DNA of 27,061 bases from Patescibacteria group bacterium (GTDB taxonomy: Bacteria; Patescibacteriota; Patescibacteriia; GCA-002772895). The notes beneath the pieces were generated by a model. That model was not told the DNA's origin and did no database searches. It was given only the letters and a program-made list of their open reading frames with translations. Both the position numbers and the translations under genes were made by a program. Shown one piece after another: positions 21,701 to 27,061 of the stretch (its first letter is position 1; each line of letters starts with the position of its first letter). The stretch lies in NCBI GenBank assembly GCA_018895765.1, contig JAHINX010000044.1, positions 1-27,061 of the forward strand. Reading direction: 5' to 3'.

Positions 21701-22622
21701 TCGTGTTGAAGAATTATTTGAGGCGCGCCCTCCAAAACAGCGCGCGTTTCTTGCTGAAGTAAGTGGACAAGCAAGCGTTGATATGGCGCCAAAAGAGACG
21801 ATTTCACCTGAAGGTAAAGTTATAAATAGCGTAAAAGCTGGCCAAAAATCTGTTAAAATTCATTACCTTGACGATGAGTCATATTCTTACAAATTTACAA
21901 AAAATGATGAGCCTAAAGTTCAGGAAGGGGCAAGTATCGGGGAGGGCGACCTTTTGATTGCAAAATCAAGTGGTGGCGAGATAAGATCAAAAACAGAAGG
22001 TGAGGTCAGTTTTGACGGCTCAAAGCTTGTTATAACCCGCAAAGTTGATAAGGCAATAGAATATGTCATCCCTTCCAATTATCAATTAACAGTAAAAGAC
22101 GGAGAGTTTGTGGAAGCTGGAGATGCTCTTACAGATGGCCATATGGATTTGCAATCGCTTTACAAATATAAAGGCAGAGAGGCTGTGGAACAATATCTAT
22201 TGAAAGAGGTAAAACATATTTATTTTTCACAGGGACAGAAATTAAATGATAAGCATATAGAAATTATTATCCGTCAGATGTTCTCGCGCGTTTTGATTGT
22301 TGATGCTGGAGATACAAACGTTTTACCAGGTGAGGTTATAGAGATGGCTGAGCTTTTGGATGAGAATGAAAAAGTGAAAAAAGAAAAAGGAAAAGAAGCA
22401 ACATTCGATAACCTATTTTTAGGAATTACCCGCGTGTCGCTTTCTACACAGAGTTTCTTGTCAGCTGCATCTTTCCAAGAAACAGCGCGTGTTTTAATTA
22501 ACGCCGCAGTTACCGGAAAAGTTGATCCGCTAAACGGATTAAAAGAAAACGTAATCATCGGACGCCTGATACCGGCAGGAACCGGATTTGGTAAAGGTTC
22601 TGCAAAACAATCGCGGGACTAA
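18711..22622 (+). CDS. rpoC: RNA polymerase beta-prime subunit
   Basis: 1303 residues. It holds the catalytic Mg in NADFDGDQ (residues 532-539, Asp534/536/538). The first zinc site is Cys67, Cys69, Cys82 and Cys85 (ECYCG ... VCDKCG). The second is in the C-terminal half (EDCGDTEG ... HCLLRRGICAKCYG). The clamp and rudder segment GKQGRFRQNLLGKRIDYSGR and the bridge-helix/trigger-loop region (GSRKGLADTALRTANAGYLT; SIGEPGTQLTMRTFHTGG) are intact. ATG 18711 gives a normal N-terminus (MAEIKKQFTRIRDFKAIKLKLASPE). No Shine-Dalgarno site. A bidirectional terminator lies about 135 bases downstream, after a dispersed repeat. Confidence 0.98.
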   Translation: MAEIKKQFTRIRDFKAIKLKLASPEVIKSWSYGEVTKPETINYRTQKPEKGGLFAEEIFGPSKDWECYCGKYKKIRYKGIVCDKCGVEVTVALVRRERMGHIELASPVSHIWFLRGVPSKISLILDVSVQNLERVIYFASFVVTSVDSALKQATIEQVKEEFKQKKRQLENTYKKEMETIAKATEGNAGKQKELANNLGKLQEALDEKVNSLEQDFNLTIAEIKSITPLAILTEAEYHELSLRYGHIFSAGIGAESIYNLLKKVNVEEEVKKADEDLLTIQGGKRVRALRRVKLLRSLFLNGIKPEWMILTVVPVIPPDLRPMVALDGGRFATSDLNDLYRRVINRNNRLKRLYDLNAPEVISRNEKRMLQEAVDALIDNSARHTKTVVASTGKKRQLKSLADILKGKQGRFRQNLLGKRIDYSGRSVIVVGPNLLLHQCGLPKRMALELFRPFIISQLIAREIVHNIRSANRFIATGDAVIWDILEEVTKEALVLLNRAPTLHRLGIQAFQPVLIEGKAIQLHPLVCTAFNADFDGDQMAVHVPLTEEAKREARELMLASHNLLKPATGDPIAKPDKDIAWGCYYMSLLEEDGDEPKAFSSASEAKLAYHLRKLSPRKKIKVKMKFGRKEEIIETTVGRILINEVFEEKMPFVNEVMDKKKLDAIVKYYLENFGIPETAIFLDKIKVLGFYYITKSGYSWGMDDLPEVKGKGVLIEEGDRQTEEIKSQFNEGLLTQNEKHSKIIELWTKIKDEISVMAKKSLDPNGPVASMINAGARGSWGQLTQMMGMKGLLANPSGEIMELPVKKSFKDGLSVLEYFISTHGSRKGLADTALRTANAGYLTRRLVDVAQDVIIHKEDCGDTEGTVLSKEQSEIIGEPLVKRAYGRVLLSDMKNPKTGKVILKAGETIDEEGARQIEKLEIDNLHVRSVLHCLLRRGICAKCYGHDLAYSRPAQLGAAVGIIAAQSIGEPGTQLTMRTFHTGGVVAGKDITQGLPRVEELFEARPPKQRAFLAEVSGQASVDMAPKETISPEGKVINSVKAGQKSVKIHYLDDESYSYKFTKNDEPKVQEGASIGEGDLLIAKSSGGEIRSKTEGEVSFDGSKLVITRKVDKAIEYVIPSNYQLTVKDGEFVEAGDALTDGHMDLQSLYKYKGREAVEQYLLKEVKHIYFSQGQKLNDKHIEIIIRQMFSRVLIVDAGDTNVLPGEVIEMAELLDENEKVKKEKGKEATFDNLFLGITRVSLSTQSFLSAASFQETARVLINAAVTGKVDPLNGLKENVIIGRLIPAGTGFGKGSAKQSRD

Positions 22623-22648
22623 TTCCCGCTGCTGTGCCCTTCCTTTCT

Positions 22649-22723
22649 GTCATTGCGAGGAGCGCTGTGTCCTTCGTAGCTATGTAATCAGAGCGAAGAA
22701 GGATACTCCGACGCGGCAATCTC
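22649..22723 (+). repeat. Dispersed palindromic element with a second one nested inside
   Basis: The outer part is TCATTGCGAGGAGCG ... ACTCCGACGCGGCAATCTC. It is interrupted by CCTTCGTAGCTATGTAATCA-type sequence ending GAGCGAAGAAGG, which resembles the elements at 26497-26530 and 4441-4503. It lies between rpoC and its terminator. Confidence 0.75.
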
Positions 22724-22755
22724 ATCAAAGCACCCTCCCCGCTGTCATCAGATAT

Positions 22756-22790
22756 AAAAAAGGCCCTGGCTATACGCTGGGGCTTTTTGG
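22756..22790. terminator. Bidirectional terminator between rpoC and the small membrane genes
   Basis: AAAAAGGCCC ... GGGGCTTTTT with one bulge; A-run and T-run on opposite sides. The last codons of the 81-residue gene on the minus strand fall inside the stem. Confidence 0.85.
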
Positions 22791-23015
22791 TTCGTGGGAT
22801 TTAATTGCCATGAAAAAATGGCAGAATGCTTTTGCAAAAAATATAAGAGCAAATCCTCTCATGAAAATACTAAGAGGTGAAACCCATTCTGGAGCGGTTT
22901 TATCTAATGATAATAAAAAAAGTAAAAAAGCGAGAATGGTTAATTTTCCGAATACGGCGATGCTTTTATTGCATTTATTAATTTTTGTTTGCGTTTCTTT
23001 TTTTATGGTTTCCAT
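22770..23015 (-). CDS. Small membrane protein, 81 residues
   Basis: Two hydrophobic stretches at about 19-37 and 48-70, with a charged N-terminus, suggest a two-helix inner-membrane protein. Its ATG overlaps the stop of the upstream membrane gene by 13 bases, a typical sign of translational coupling. No catalytic motif is visible and the family is not recognised. Confidence 0.65.
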   Translation of the reverse strand: METIKKETQTKINKCNKSIAVFGKLTILAFLLFLLSLDKTAPEWVSPLSIFMRGFALIFFAKAFCHFFMAIKSHEPKSPSV

Positions 23016-23287
23016 CGATGCACTTTGTATCCAAAGTAGAGCGCTCTGATGCAGAAAAAAACAGCGGTAAAGAGCCCAAACATTCCTGTAACCAGAAAAG
23101 AGGCATAAACTACCTTTAAGTGACTTAGCTTTAATCCTAAAAGAATCAGCAATGTCGCGCCAATAAAGAGAATTAGTGATCTTATTGAACTAAGTTTTTG
23201 TTTTTCAAAATAACCATTAAGTTCTACTATTTTTTGAGCCATGATAGTAGCTTCGTCCGGACTTATATTCTTTTGTAAAGAGCTCAT
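23003..23287 (-). CDS. Small membrane protein, 94 residues
   Basis: ATG 23287 has an AAAGGAGG Shine-Dalgarno nine bases upstream. After a polar, helical N-terminus (MSSLQKNISPDEATIMAQKI) there are two hydrophobic helices at about 35-56 and 60-82, then a basic end (KVHRWKP). It is first in a two-gene unit with 22770-23015. The function is unknown; it may act with its neighbour as a membrane complex. Confidence 0.7.
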   Translation of the reverse strand: MSSLQKNISPDEATIMAQKIVELNGYFEKQKLSSIRSLILFIGATLLILLGLKLSHLKVVYASFLVTGMFGLFTAVFFCIRALYFGYKVHRWKP

Positions 23288-23310
23288 TATTTCCTACCTC
23301 CTTTATATTT

Positions 23311-23339
23311 AACTTAGCATAAAAAAGTATGGATGTCAA
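23311..23339 (-). promoter_or_regulatory. Promoter of the two small membrane genes
   Basis: On the minus strand TTGACA (23334-23339), 17 bases, then TAAGTT (23311-23316), 24 bases before the ATG. Confidence 0.8.
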
Positions 23340-23344
23340 TATAT

Positions 23345-23373
23345 TTGAAAAAACCTCGTAAATAAGCTAAAGT
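23345..23373 (+). promoter_or_regulatory. Promoter of yebC and downstream genes
   Basis: TTGAAA (23345-23350), 17 bases, then TAAAGT (23368-23373). It lies five bases from the divergent promoter of the membrane genes. Confidence 0.65.
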
Positions 23374-23422
23374 AAATATATGATTAGTAATTCGTAATTA
23401 ATAATTGATTAATTGATTTTTT

Positions 23423-24139
23423 ATGTCAGGTCACTCCAAATGGGCAACCACTAAACGGAAAAAAGGAATAATTGACTCAAAGCGGGGCAAGATTTTTACT
23501 AAACTTGCTAGGGATATTACTGTGGCGGCGCGGAGTGGCGCTGATCCTAATTTTAATTTTCAGCTTCGTTTGGCGGTTGACAGGGCAAAGACCTCCAATA
23601 TGCCGAAAGACAATATTGAACGCGCTATTGCCCGTGGAGCAGGAGAGGGAGAAGGCGGACAGCTGAAAGAATTGGTCTACGAAGCAGTTACTTCCGGGAA
23701 TATTGCTCTCATTATCGTGGCATTTTCCGATAACCCAAATAGGACAGCCAGCGATATAAAACATATTCTCAGTAAAAATGGGGCCAGTTTGTCGCCGGGT
23801 GCGGCAATGTGGCAGTTTGAAAAATTGGGAGTTATTCGATTTCAAATTTCAAATTTCAAATTTCAAATTGAAGAATTGGAGTTAATATTAATAGAAACCG
23901 GAGCAGAAGATATAAAAAAAGAAGATAATGAAATAATTGTTTATACAAAAGTAGAAAATCTGCAAAAGGTAAAAGAAGCAATCGAAAAAGAAGGTGTAAA
24001 AATAGAAGATGCAGGTATTGAATACGTTGCTAAAGAACCGGTAGAAATTAATGATGCAATTAGTGAGAAATTGGAAAAGTTAGTGGACGCGATTGAAGAT
24101 AATGATGATGTGGCGGATATTTTCACAAACGTTAGATAA
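23423..24139 (+). CDS. yebC: YebC/PmpR family protein
   Basis: 238 residues beginning MSGHSKWATTKRKKGIIDSK, the family signature (MAGHSKWANIKHRK). It continues with FTKLARDITVAAR, DNIERAIARG, VYEAVTSGNIALIIVAFSDN and WQFEKLGVI. Members have been described as transcription regulators and, more recently, as ribosome-associated factors that ease stalling. Codons near residue 139-150 come from four tandem ATTTCAA heptamers (23840-23870), giving an RFQISNFKFQIEE segment that other members lack. No Shine-Dalgarno site is present. It begins a plus-strand run with the four-helix-bundle gene, ruvC and the galT-like gene. Confidence 0.93.
   Translation: MSGHSKWATTKRKKGIIDSKRGKIFTKLARDITVAARSGADPNFNFQLRLAVDRAKTSNMPKDNIERAIARGAGEGEGGQLKELVYEAVTSGNIALIIVAFSDNPNRTASDIKHILSKNGASLSPGAAMWQFEKLGVIRFQISNFKFQIEELELILIETGAEDIKKEDNEIIVYTKVENLQKVKEAIEKEGVKIEDAGIEYVAKEPVEINDAISEKLEKLVDAIEDNDDVADIFTNVR
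23840..23870 (+). repeat. Heptamer tandem repeat inside yebC
   Basis: ATTTCAA is repeated four times with a partial fifth unit. Because 7 is not a multiple of 3, each repeat is read in a different frame, and the whole insertion keeps the yebC frame open. Confidence 0.85.
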
Positions 24140-24168
24140 CATTTAACATCTAACACCTAACATTTAAC
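24138..24168 (+). repeat. Left inverted-repeat flank of the four-helix-bundle gene
   Basis: AACATTTAACATCTAACACC-type sequence that is largely complementary to 24564-24596. Most of about 31 positions match. Confidence 0.8.
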
Positions 24169-24177
24169 CGGAATAAG

Positions 24178-24564
24178 ATGGCTGATTTACAGAAAAAATT
24201 TAGATTTAGGGAATTTAGAGTTTATAAAGAGGTAAGAAAATTTGCGAAGGAGTTAAAAGATTTTTCAAAGAAAAAATTTCCATCTTATGAGCAGTTTAGT
24301 TTATTATCTCAATTGTGGCGGGCGCTGGATTCAGTAATATTGAATATTGCAGAGGGATCGGATAGGGGGACTGATAAAGATTTTGCATTATTTTTAAATC
24401 GTTCGCATACGTCTCTTAATGAAGTTGTGTCTTGTTTAGATATTGCCGTTGACTGTAAATATATTGAAGAGTTGGAACGAGAACCTTTTTTGGTAAAAGC
24501 AGCTGATTTAGCAGATCAATTAACTGCTTTTAGAAGAAAATTACTCAGTGCACCAGCAAAGTGA
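24178..24564 (+). CDS. Four-helix-bundle protein (23S rRNA intervening-sequence protein family)
   Basis: 128 residues, helical throughout. The family pattern is visible: FRVYKEVRKFAKELKDFSKK, then PSYEQFSLLSQLWRALDSVILNIAEGSDRGTDKDFALFLNRS, then SLNEVVSCLDIA and a final helix. Such proteins were first seen encoded in intervening sequences of 23S rRNA genes, and many genomes carry scattered copies; the fold forms pentameric bundles related to Avd of diversity-generating retroelements. No reverse transcriptase or template repeat is nearby, so that role is not suggested. Complementary repeats flank the gene, which may mark it as a separately inserted unit between yebC and ruvC. Confidence 0.88.
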   Translation: MADLQKKFRFREFRVYKEVRKFAKELKDFSKKKFPSYEQFSLLSQLWRALDSVILNIAEGSDRGTDKDFALFLNRSHTSLNEVVSCLDIAVDCKYIEELEREPFLVKAADLADQLTAFRRKLLSAPAK

Positions 24565-24596
24565 TGTTAGATGTTAAGTGTCAAATGTTAAATGTT
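24564..24596 (+). repeat. Right inverted-repeat flank of the four-helix-bundle gene
   Basis: ATGTTAGATGTTAAGTGTCA-type sequence, the mirror partner of 24138-24168. It ends just before the ruvC start. Confidence 0.8.
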
Positions 24597-24601
24597 TTTC
24601 T

Positions 24602-25144
24602 ATGATTATTTTAGGAATTGATCCCGGATTTGCGACAATTGGTTATGGTTTTCTAAGGAAAGAAGGAGGGGAGCTCCATGTTTTGGAGTATGGGATAATT
24701 AGCACTCCACCGGACGCGGACCCCGGTAGTAGAACCTCGCTTCGCCCGGTTCACTACGGGGCAGGGTTTTCTTTTCGCTTAAAAATAATCAGCGATGACT
24801 TAAGGCGATTAATAAAAAAATACAATCCTGATGTGATGTCGGTTGAAAAATTATTTTTTTGCAAAAATGTAAAAACCGCATTGGATGTGGGGCAGGCGCG
24901 TGGTATAATTTTACTTGAAGGCATGAATGCCGGACTTCCGCTTCATGAGTTTACTCCCCTTCAAGTTAAGCAGGCGATAACCGGTTATGGCGGAGCGGGT
25001 AAAATGCAGATGCAAAAAATGGTCCAGCAAATTTTACGGCTCCGCGAATTGCCAAGGCCGGATGACGCCGCTGATGCTCTGGCGCTTGCTATTACATTGG
25101 CGAATTCAATTAATCTCATAGATAAAAATGCAGTTAAAAAATAA
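24602..25144 (+). CDS. ruvC: Crossover junction endodeoxyribonuclease RuvC
   Basis: RuvC cuts Holliday junctions symmetrically. The ATG at 24602 places the catalytic GIDPG at residues 5-9 (Asp7); an upstream frame from 24578 reads repeat sequence. Other catalytic residues are Glu82 (SVEKLFF) and Asp155/Asp158 (PDDAADALA). The DNA-binding stretch NVKTALDVGQARG and TPLQVKQAITGYGGAGK are intact. Between residues 36 and 57 lies an extra segment of about 16 residues (DADPGSRTSLRPVHYG...) encoded by a palindromic repeat at 24721-24761; the Asp7-Glu82 distance is 75 against 59 in E. coli. No ruvA or ruvB is in the window. Confidence 0.94.
   Translation: MIILGIDPGFATIGYGFLRKEGGELHVLEYGIISTPPDADPGSRTSLRPVHYGAGFSFRLKIISDDLRRLIKKYNPDVMSVEKLFFCKNVKTALDVGQARGIILLEGMNAGLPLHEFTPLQVKQAITGYGGAGKMQMQKMVQQILRLRELPRPDDAADALALAITLANSINLIDKNAVKK
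24721..24761 (+). repeat. Palindromic element inserted in ruvC
   Basis: Arms CCCCGGTAGTAGAACC and GGTTCACTACGGGG surround a CGCTTCGCC-type loop. It lies in frame in ruvC and explains the additional residues between the first strand hairpin and the first helix. Confidence 0.8.
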
Positions 25145-26129
25145 TACAAAGATTTATAAAGATTTTTGGGAGCTGTCTTCAAAAGAGAGGACTAAAAGGA
25201 AAATAATAAAGTCGGAAATCCGCAAGGATTATTTAGATGACCGGCTTGTGGTTTTTGCGCCCAACCGAAAATGGAAAATAAAAACTAGCGGGAGTCGGGA
25301 ACCCGCTAGTCAAAATAAAGAGGAGAATTGCAGGCTTTGTCCGGAAAATATTGATAAAGAGTCTTTTTCTCTTAAAGTCCCAGAGGATGGCTCCGCATGG
25401 GAAATAAAAGTTGTTGGAAATAAATTTTCGACATTTTCTCAGACCAATAAAAATGCTCGTGGAATTCAGGAAATAGTTATAGAGACTCCGCGTCATGGAG
25501 AGGGGCTGGAAGAAATGCCTTTGGATAAAATTCAAAAAATTATTGAAGTTTATATTGAACGCACTAAAAAATTGAGCAAAGAAAAACGCGTGAATTATAT
25601 TGAAATTTTTAAAAATCACGGGGAGCATGCAGGCGCTTCAATCCAGCATGAACATTCGCAGATTTTTGCCACAGAAATTATTCCTCTGCGTATTTTGGAA
25701 AGATTGAAAAAAGAAAAAGAATATCCCGGCTGTATTTATTGCGACATTATTAAAAAAGAAAAAAAAGGTCCGAGAAAAATTTTTGAAGATAAAAATTTTC
25801 TTGTCCTTTGCCCTTATGCGTCAGAACGAAGTTATGAAGTAATGGTTTTGCCAAAACGGCATTTAGATAATATTTCCAAGTTAAACGCTGAAGAGAAAAA
25901 ATCGTTGGCGAAAATTTTTAAATCCGTTTTACGAGGCGTTAAAAATTTGGGGTTGTCATATAATTTTTATTTTCATGAGGTTGTACGCGTTTCGGACCAG
26001 CATGTATATTTAAAAATTCAGCCGAGAAGCAACGTCTGGGCCGGGCTGGAATTGGGAGCCGGCCTCATAATAAATTCCGTCCCGCCGGAAGAATCCGCAG
26101 ACTATTATAAAAAATATTTTAAAAGATAA
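25128..26129 (+). CDS. GalT-like HIT-superfamily nucleotidylyltransferase
   Basis: 333 residues, the length of galactose-1-phosphate uridylyltransferase. The active-site motif HEHSQ (174-178, His176 catalytic) lies in NHGEHAGASIQHEHSQIFAT. The zinc ligands Cys68 and Cys71 (CRLCPEN) are present, and a second C-x2-C (CIYCDII, 202-205) occurs in the C-terminal half. Family members swap UMP or AMP between sugar phosphates; the exact substrate cannot be told from sequence. Residues about 50-63 are encoded by a perfect 9-bp palindrome (25284-25310), another probable repeat insertion. The ATG overlaps the ruvC end by 17 bases. A terminator follows. Confidence 0.88.
   Translation: MQLKNNTKIYKDFWELSSKERTKRKIIKSEIRKDYLDDRLVVFAPNRKWKIKTSGSREPASQNKEENCRLCPENIDKESFSLKVPEDGSAWEIKVVGNKFSTFSQTNKNARGIQEIVIETPRHGEGLEEMPLDKIQKIIEVYIERTKKLSKEKRVNYIEIFKNHGEHAGASIQHEHSQIFATEIIPLRILERLKKEKEYPGCIYCDIIKKEKKGPRKIFEDKNFLVLCPYASERSYEVMVLPKRHLDNISKLNAEEKKSLAKIFKSVLRGVKNLGLSYNFYFHEVVRVSDQHVYLKIQPRSNVWAGLELGAGLIINSVPPEESADYYKKYFKR
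25284..25310 (+). repeat. Palindromic element inserted in the galT-like gene
   Basis: Perfect arms ACTAGCGGG and CCCGCTAGT around a 9-base centre. It is in frame and encodes TSGSREPAS just before the zinc-binding CRLC motif, in a loop that varies in the family. Confidence 0.7.
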
Positions 26130-26141
26130 TTTTTATATTAA

Positions 26142-26177
26142 AAACCCCGCTTTTATGGTATAGCGGGGATTTTTTTC
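26142..26177. terminator. Bidirectional terminator between galT-like gene and 26153-26368
   Basis: Stem CCCCGCT/AGCGGGG with a 10-base loop, flanked by an A-run and a T-run, so it can stop transcription from both sides. Confidence 0.88.
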
Positions 26178-26368
26178 TGATACGACACAACTAGATATGT
26201 ACACTTTTCATTTAATTCGTTAGTATACCGTTCGCATTTTTCTATTTTTATTTCGTCTTTTTTCAGACCATTATCAGCGCAAAGGGTGTTTAGTATATTT
26301 TTTACATTTTCATGAACATCATCAATAATATCAAATTGTACCGCGGTTGTGAGTGTCAAAGCAGACAT
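26153..26368 (-). CDS. Small hypothetical protein, 71 residues
   Basis: ATG 26368 follows a GGAGG Shine-Dalgarno by five to six bases; an earlier in-frame ATG at 26410 lies in a repeat. The N-terminus MSALTLTTAVQFDIIDDVHE looks like a beta strand and a helix; the rest (NVKNILNTLCADNGLKKDEIKIEKCERY...TYLVVSYQKK) alternates helix and strand, giving a compact alpha/beta fold. The last codons are in the terminator stem. No family was recognised. Confidence 0.65.
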   Translation of the reverse strand: MSALTLTTAVQFDIIDDVHENVKNILNTLCADNGLKKDEIKIEKCERYTNELNEKCTYLVVSYQKKIPAIP

Positions 26369-26377
26369 TTTTTCCTC

Positions 26378-26530
26378 CATTCTTCGCTCTTGGATTACCG
26401 AGAGCTTCATCCTTCGTTAAAGCTACGAATGACAAGACGAATGGTACAGCCCCCCACCGATAGAATGCAATGCTCTAAATTAGCAAAAGAAGAATGCCCT
26501 TCGTAGCTCCGTAAGGAGCGAAGAACGGGC
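26378..26530. repeat. Two palindromic elements before the cupin gene
   Basis: Element one (about 26378-26435) runs from CATTCTTCGCTC to GCTACGAATGACAAG and resembles 4441-4503. Element two (about 26497-26530) has CCTTCGTAGCTCC paired with GGAGCGAAG. No gene lies here; the promoter of the cupin gene follows. Confidence 0.65.
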
Positions 26531-26551
26531 CTATTTAAAGCTTATCATTTA

Positions 26552-26580
26552 TTGACATATTTTGAAAATTTTGCTAATTT
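26552..26580 (+). promoter_or_regulatory. Promoter of the cupin gene
   Basis: TTGACA (26552-26557), 17 bases, then TAATTT (26575-26580). The start codon is only 20 bases downstream of the -10, so the leader is very short but includes the Shine-Dalgarno site. Confidence 0.75.
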
Positions 26581-26600
26581 TATATGTAGGAGGTATATTG

Positions 26601-26897
26601 ATGAATTTGAAAGATTTGCAAGAATCGCAAAGATTGTTTAAAGGAGATAAGATAAAATCCGGATTTGTGGTTTTACGGCCAGGCGAAGAAGTTGGTGAAC
26701 ATATTACGGAAAATTGCGAGGAATTCATCTTAATTATAGAAGGCGAAGCGGAAATATATTGTAATTTTCCAATGAGTAGGGAAACCGTCCGCGTAAAAGC
26801 AATGGAATGGGCGCAAATTGGGAAAGATCGCGCGCATAACGTGAAGAATATTGGCGATGATATCTTGAAATATATTTACATAGTTGCACTGCATTAA
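26601..26897 (+). CDS. Small single-domain cupin protein
   Basis: 98 residues from ATG 26601, which has an AGGAGG Shine-Dalgarno seven bases upstream; the longer frame from 26562 overlaps the promoter. The cupin motif 1 is recognisable in LRPGEEVGEHITENCEEFILIIEGEAEI, seen in parts at residues 25-52, and motif 2 in AQIGKDRAHNVKNIGDD, where the final His and Asn fit. One of the usual motif 1 histidines is replaced, so metal binding may be altered. Cupins include isomerases, oxygenases and sugar-binding regulators, and no substrate can be inferred. It is a single-gene unit with its own promoter and terminator. Confidence 0.82.
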   Translation: MNLKDLQESQRLFKGDKIKSGFVVLRPGEEVGEHITENCEEFILIIEGEAEIYCNFPMSRETVRVKAMEWAQIGKDRAHNVKNIGDDILKYIYIVALH

Positions 26898-26898
26898 T

Positions 26899-26920
26899 GC
26901 TCCGTTTTCGGGGCTTTTTT
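26899..26920 (+). terminator. Terminator of the cupin gene
   Basis: Stem GCTCCG/CGGGGC with a TTTT loop and a six-base T-run. It begins just after the stop codon. Confidence 0.85.
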
Positions 26921-26924
26921 ATTC

Positions 26925-26953
26925 TTGACAAAATGTAAAATATGTGTTAATAT
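26925..26953 (+). promoter_or_regulatory. Promoter of tRNA-Gly
   Basis: TTGACA (26925-26930), 17 bases, then TAATAT (26948-26953), 11 bases before the mature 5' end of the tRNA. Transcription therefore starts close to the tRNA itself. Confidence 0.8.
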
Positions 26954-26964
26954 GATATTATCTT

Positions 26965-27036
26965 GCGGGTATAGTATAATGGTTATTATCTCTGGTTTCC
27001 AACCAGATTATGGGGGTTCGATCCCCCCTACCCGCT
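26965..27036 (+). tRNA. tRNA-Gly(TCC)
   Basis: A 72-nt cloverleaf: acceptor GCGGGTA/TACCCGC, anticodon stem TCTGG/CCAGA with loop TTTCCAA (anticodon TCC, reading GGA and GGG), T arm GGGGG-TTCGATC-CCCCC and discriminator U73, as usual for bacterial tRNA-Gly. CCA is not encoded, so it must be added by the tRNA nucleotidyltransferase, as for the inner tRNA-Ala. Confidence 0.96.
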
Positions 27037-27061
27037 AATTTAAAAACTCGGACTTGTTCCG

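Noticed and set aside
22588..23049. A 153-codon plus-strand frame after rpoC
   Set aside because: It runs through a dispersed repeat and a terminator and opposes two overlapping membrane genes with a strong promoter and Shine-Dalgarno site.
24178..24564. Avd gene of a diversity-generating retroelement
   Set aside because: No reverse transcriptase, variable gene or template repeat is seen around it; the wider four-helix-bundle family is the safer assignment.

Overview
The window looks like chromosome from a low-GC bacterium of the Candidate Phyla Radiation (Patescibacteria, probably a Parcubacteria-like lineage). This is inferred from compact core genes with divergent sequences, core genes that often lack a Shine-Dalgarno site, many short membrane or hypothetical proteins, and spacers made of short degenerate repeats. 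The genetic code appears standard, since TGA, TAA and TAG all end genes.

Layout. 1-756 (+): two small, probably related membrane-anchored proteins, the first cut by the window edge, then a terminator. 830-1099 (-): an unusual locus in which a complete tRNA-Ala(GGC) lies inside the D-loop of a second tRNA-Ala(GGC). 1105-3293 (+): rpsF-ssb-rpsR-efp, with a possible S6:S18 autoregulatory leader. 3347-7936 (-): ftsK, a RodZ-like gene and recA, meeting efp at a shared bidirectional terminator. 7937-8373: no convincing gene, but a long imperfect hairpin. 8374-11403 (-): a clearly GC-richer cluster of six unrecognised genes with good Shine-Dalgarno sites, intercistronic hairpins and one strong promoter. 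11542-13896 (-): an RNase J-like nuclease and an unknown gene. 13905-14596 (-): about 690 nt with no coding potential, its own near-consensus promoter, a terminator and mutually compatible RNA helices; it is probably a large structured RNA. 14835-22790 (+): rpoB and rpoC, with a structured leader of about 350 nt. 22770-23339 (-): two small membrane proteins. 23345-26177 (+): yebC, a four-helix-bundle protein, ruvC and a galT-like gene. 26153-26368 (-): a small unknown gene. 26552-26920 (+): a cupin. 26925-27036 (+): tRNA-Gly(TCC).

Most genes belong to transcription (rpoB, rpoC), translation (S6, S18, EF-P, tRNAs, YebC) and DNA maintenance (SSB, RecA, RuvC, FtsK). Eleven sigma-70-type promoters were found, ten with a 17-bp spacer and one with 18, so transcription units can be assigned with fair confidence.

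The strongest novelty candidates are the tRNA-inside-a-tRNA locus and the 690-nt structured RNA. Next come a set of repeats: mirrored or duplicated spacers around individual genes, and palindromes or heptamer repeats inside the reading frames of ruvC, galT and yebC. No homology search or folding program was run; families were assigned from motifs and helices were found by eye.
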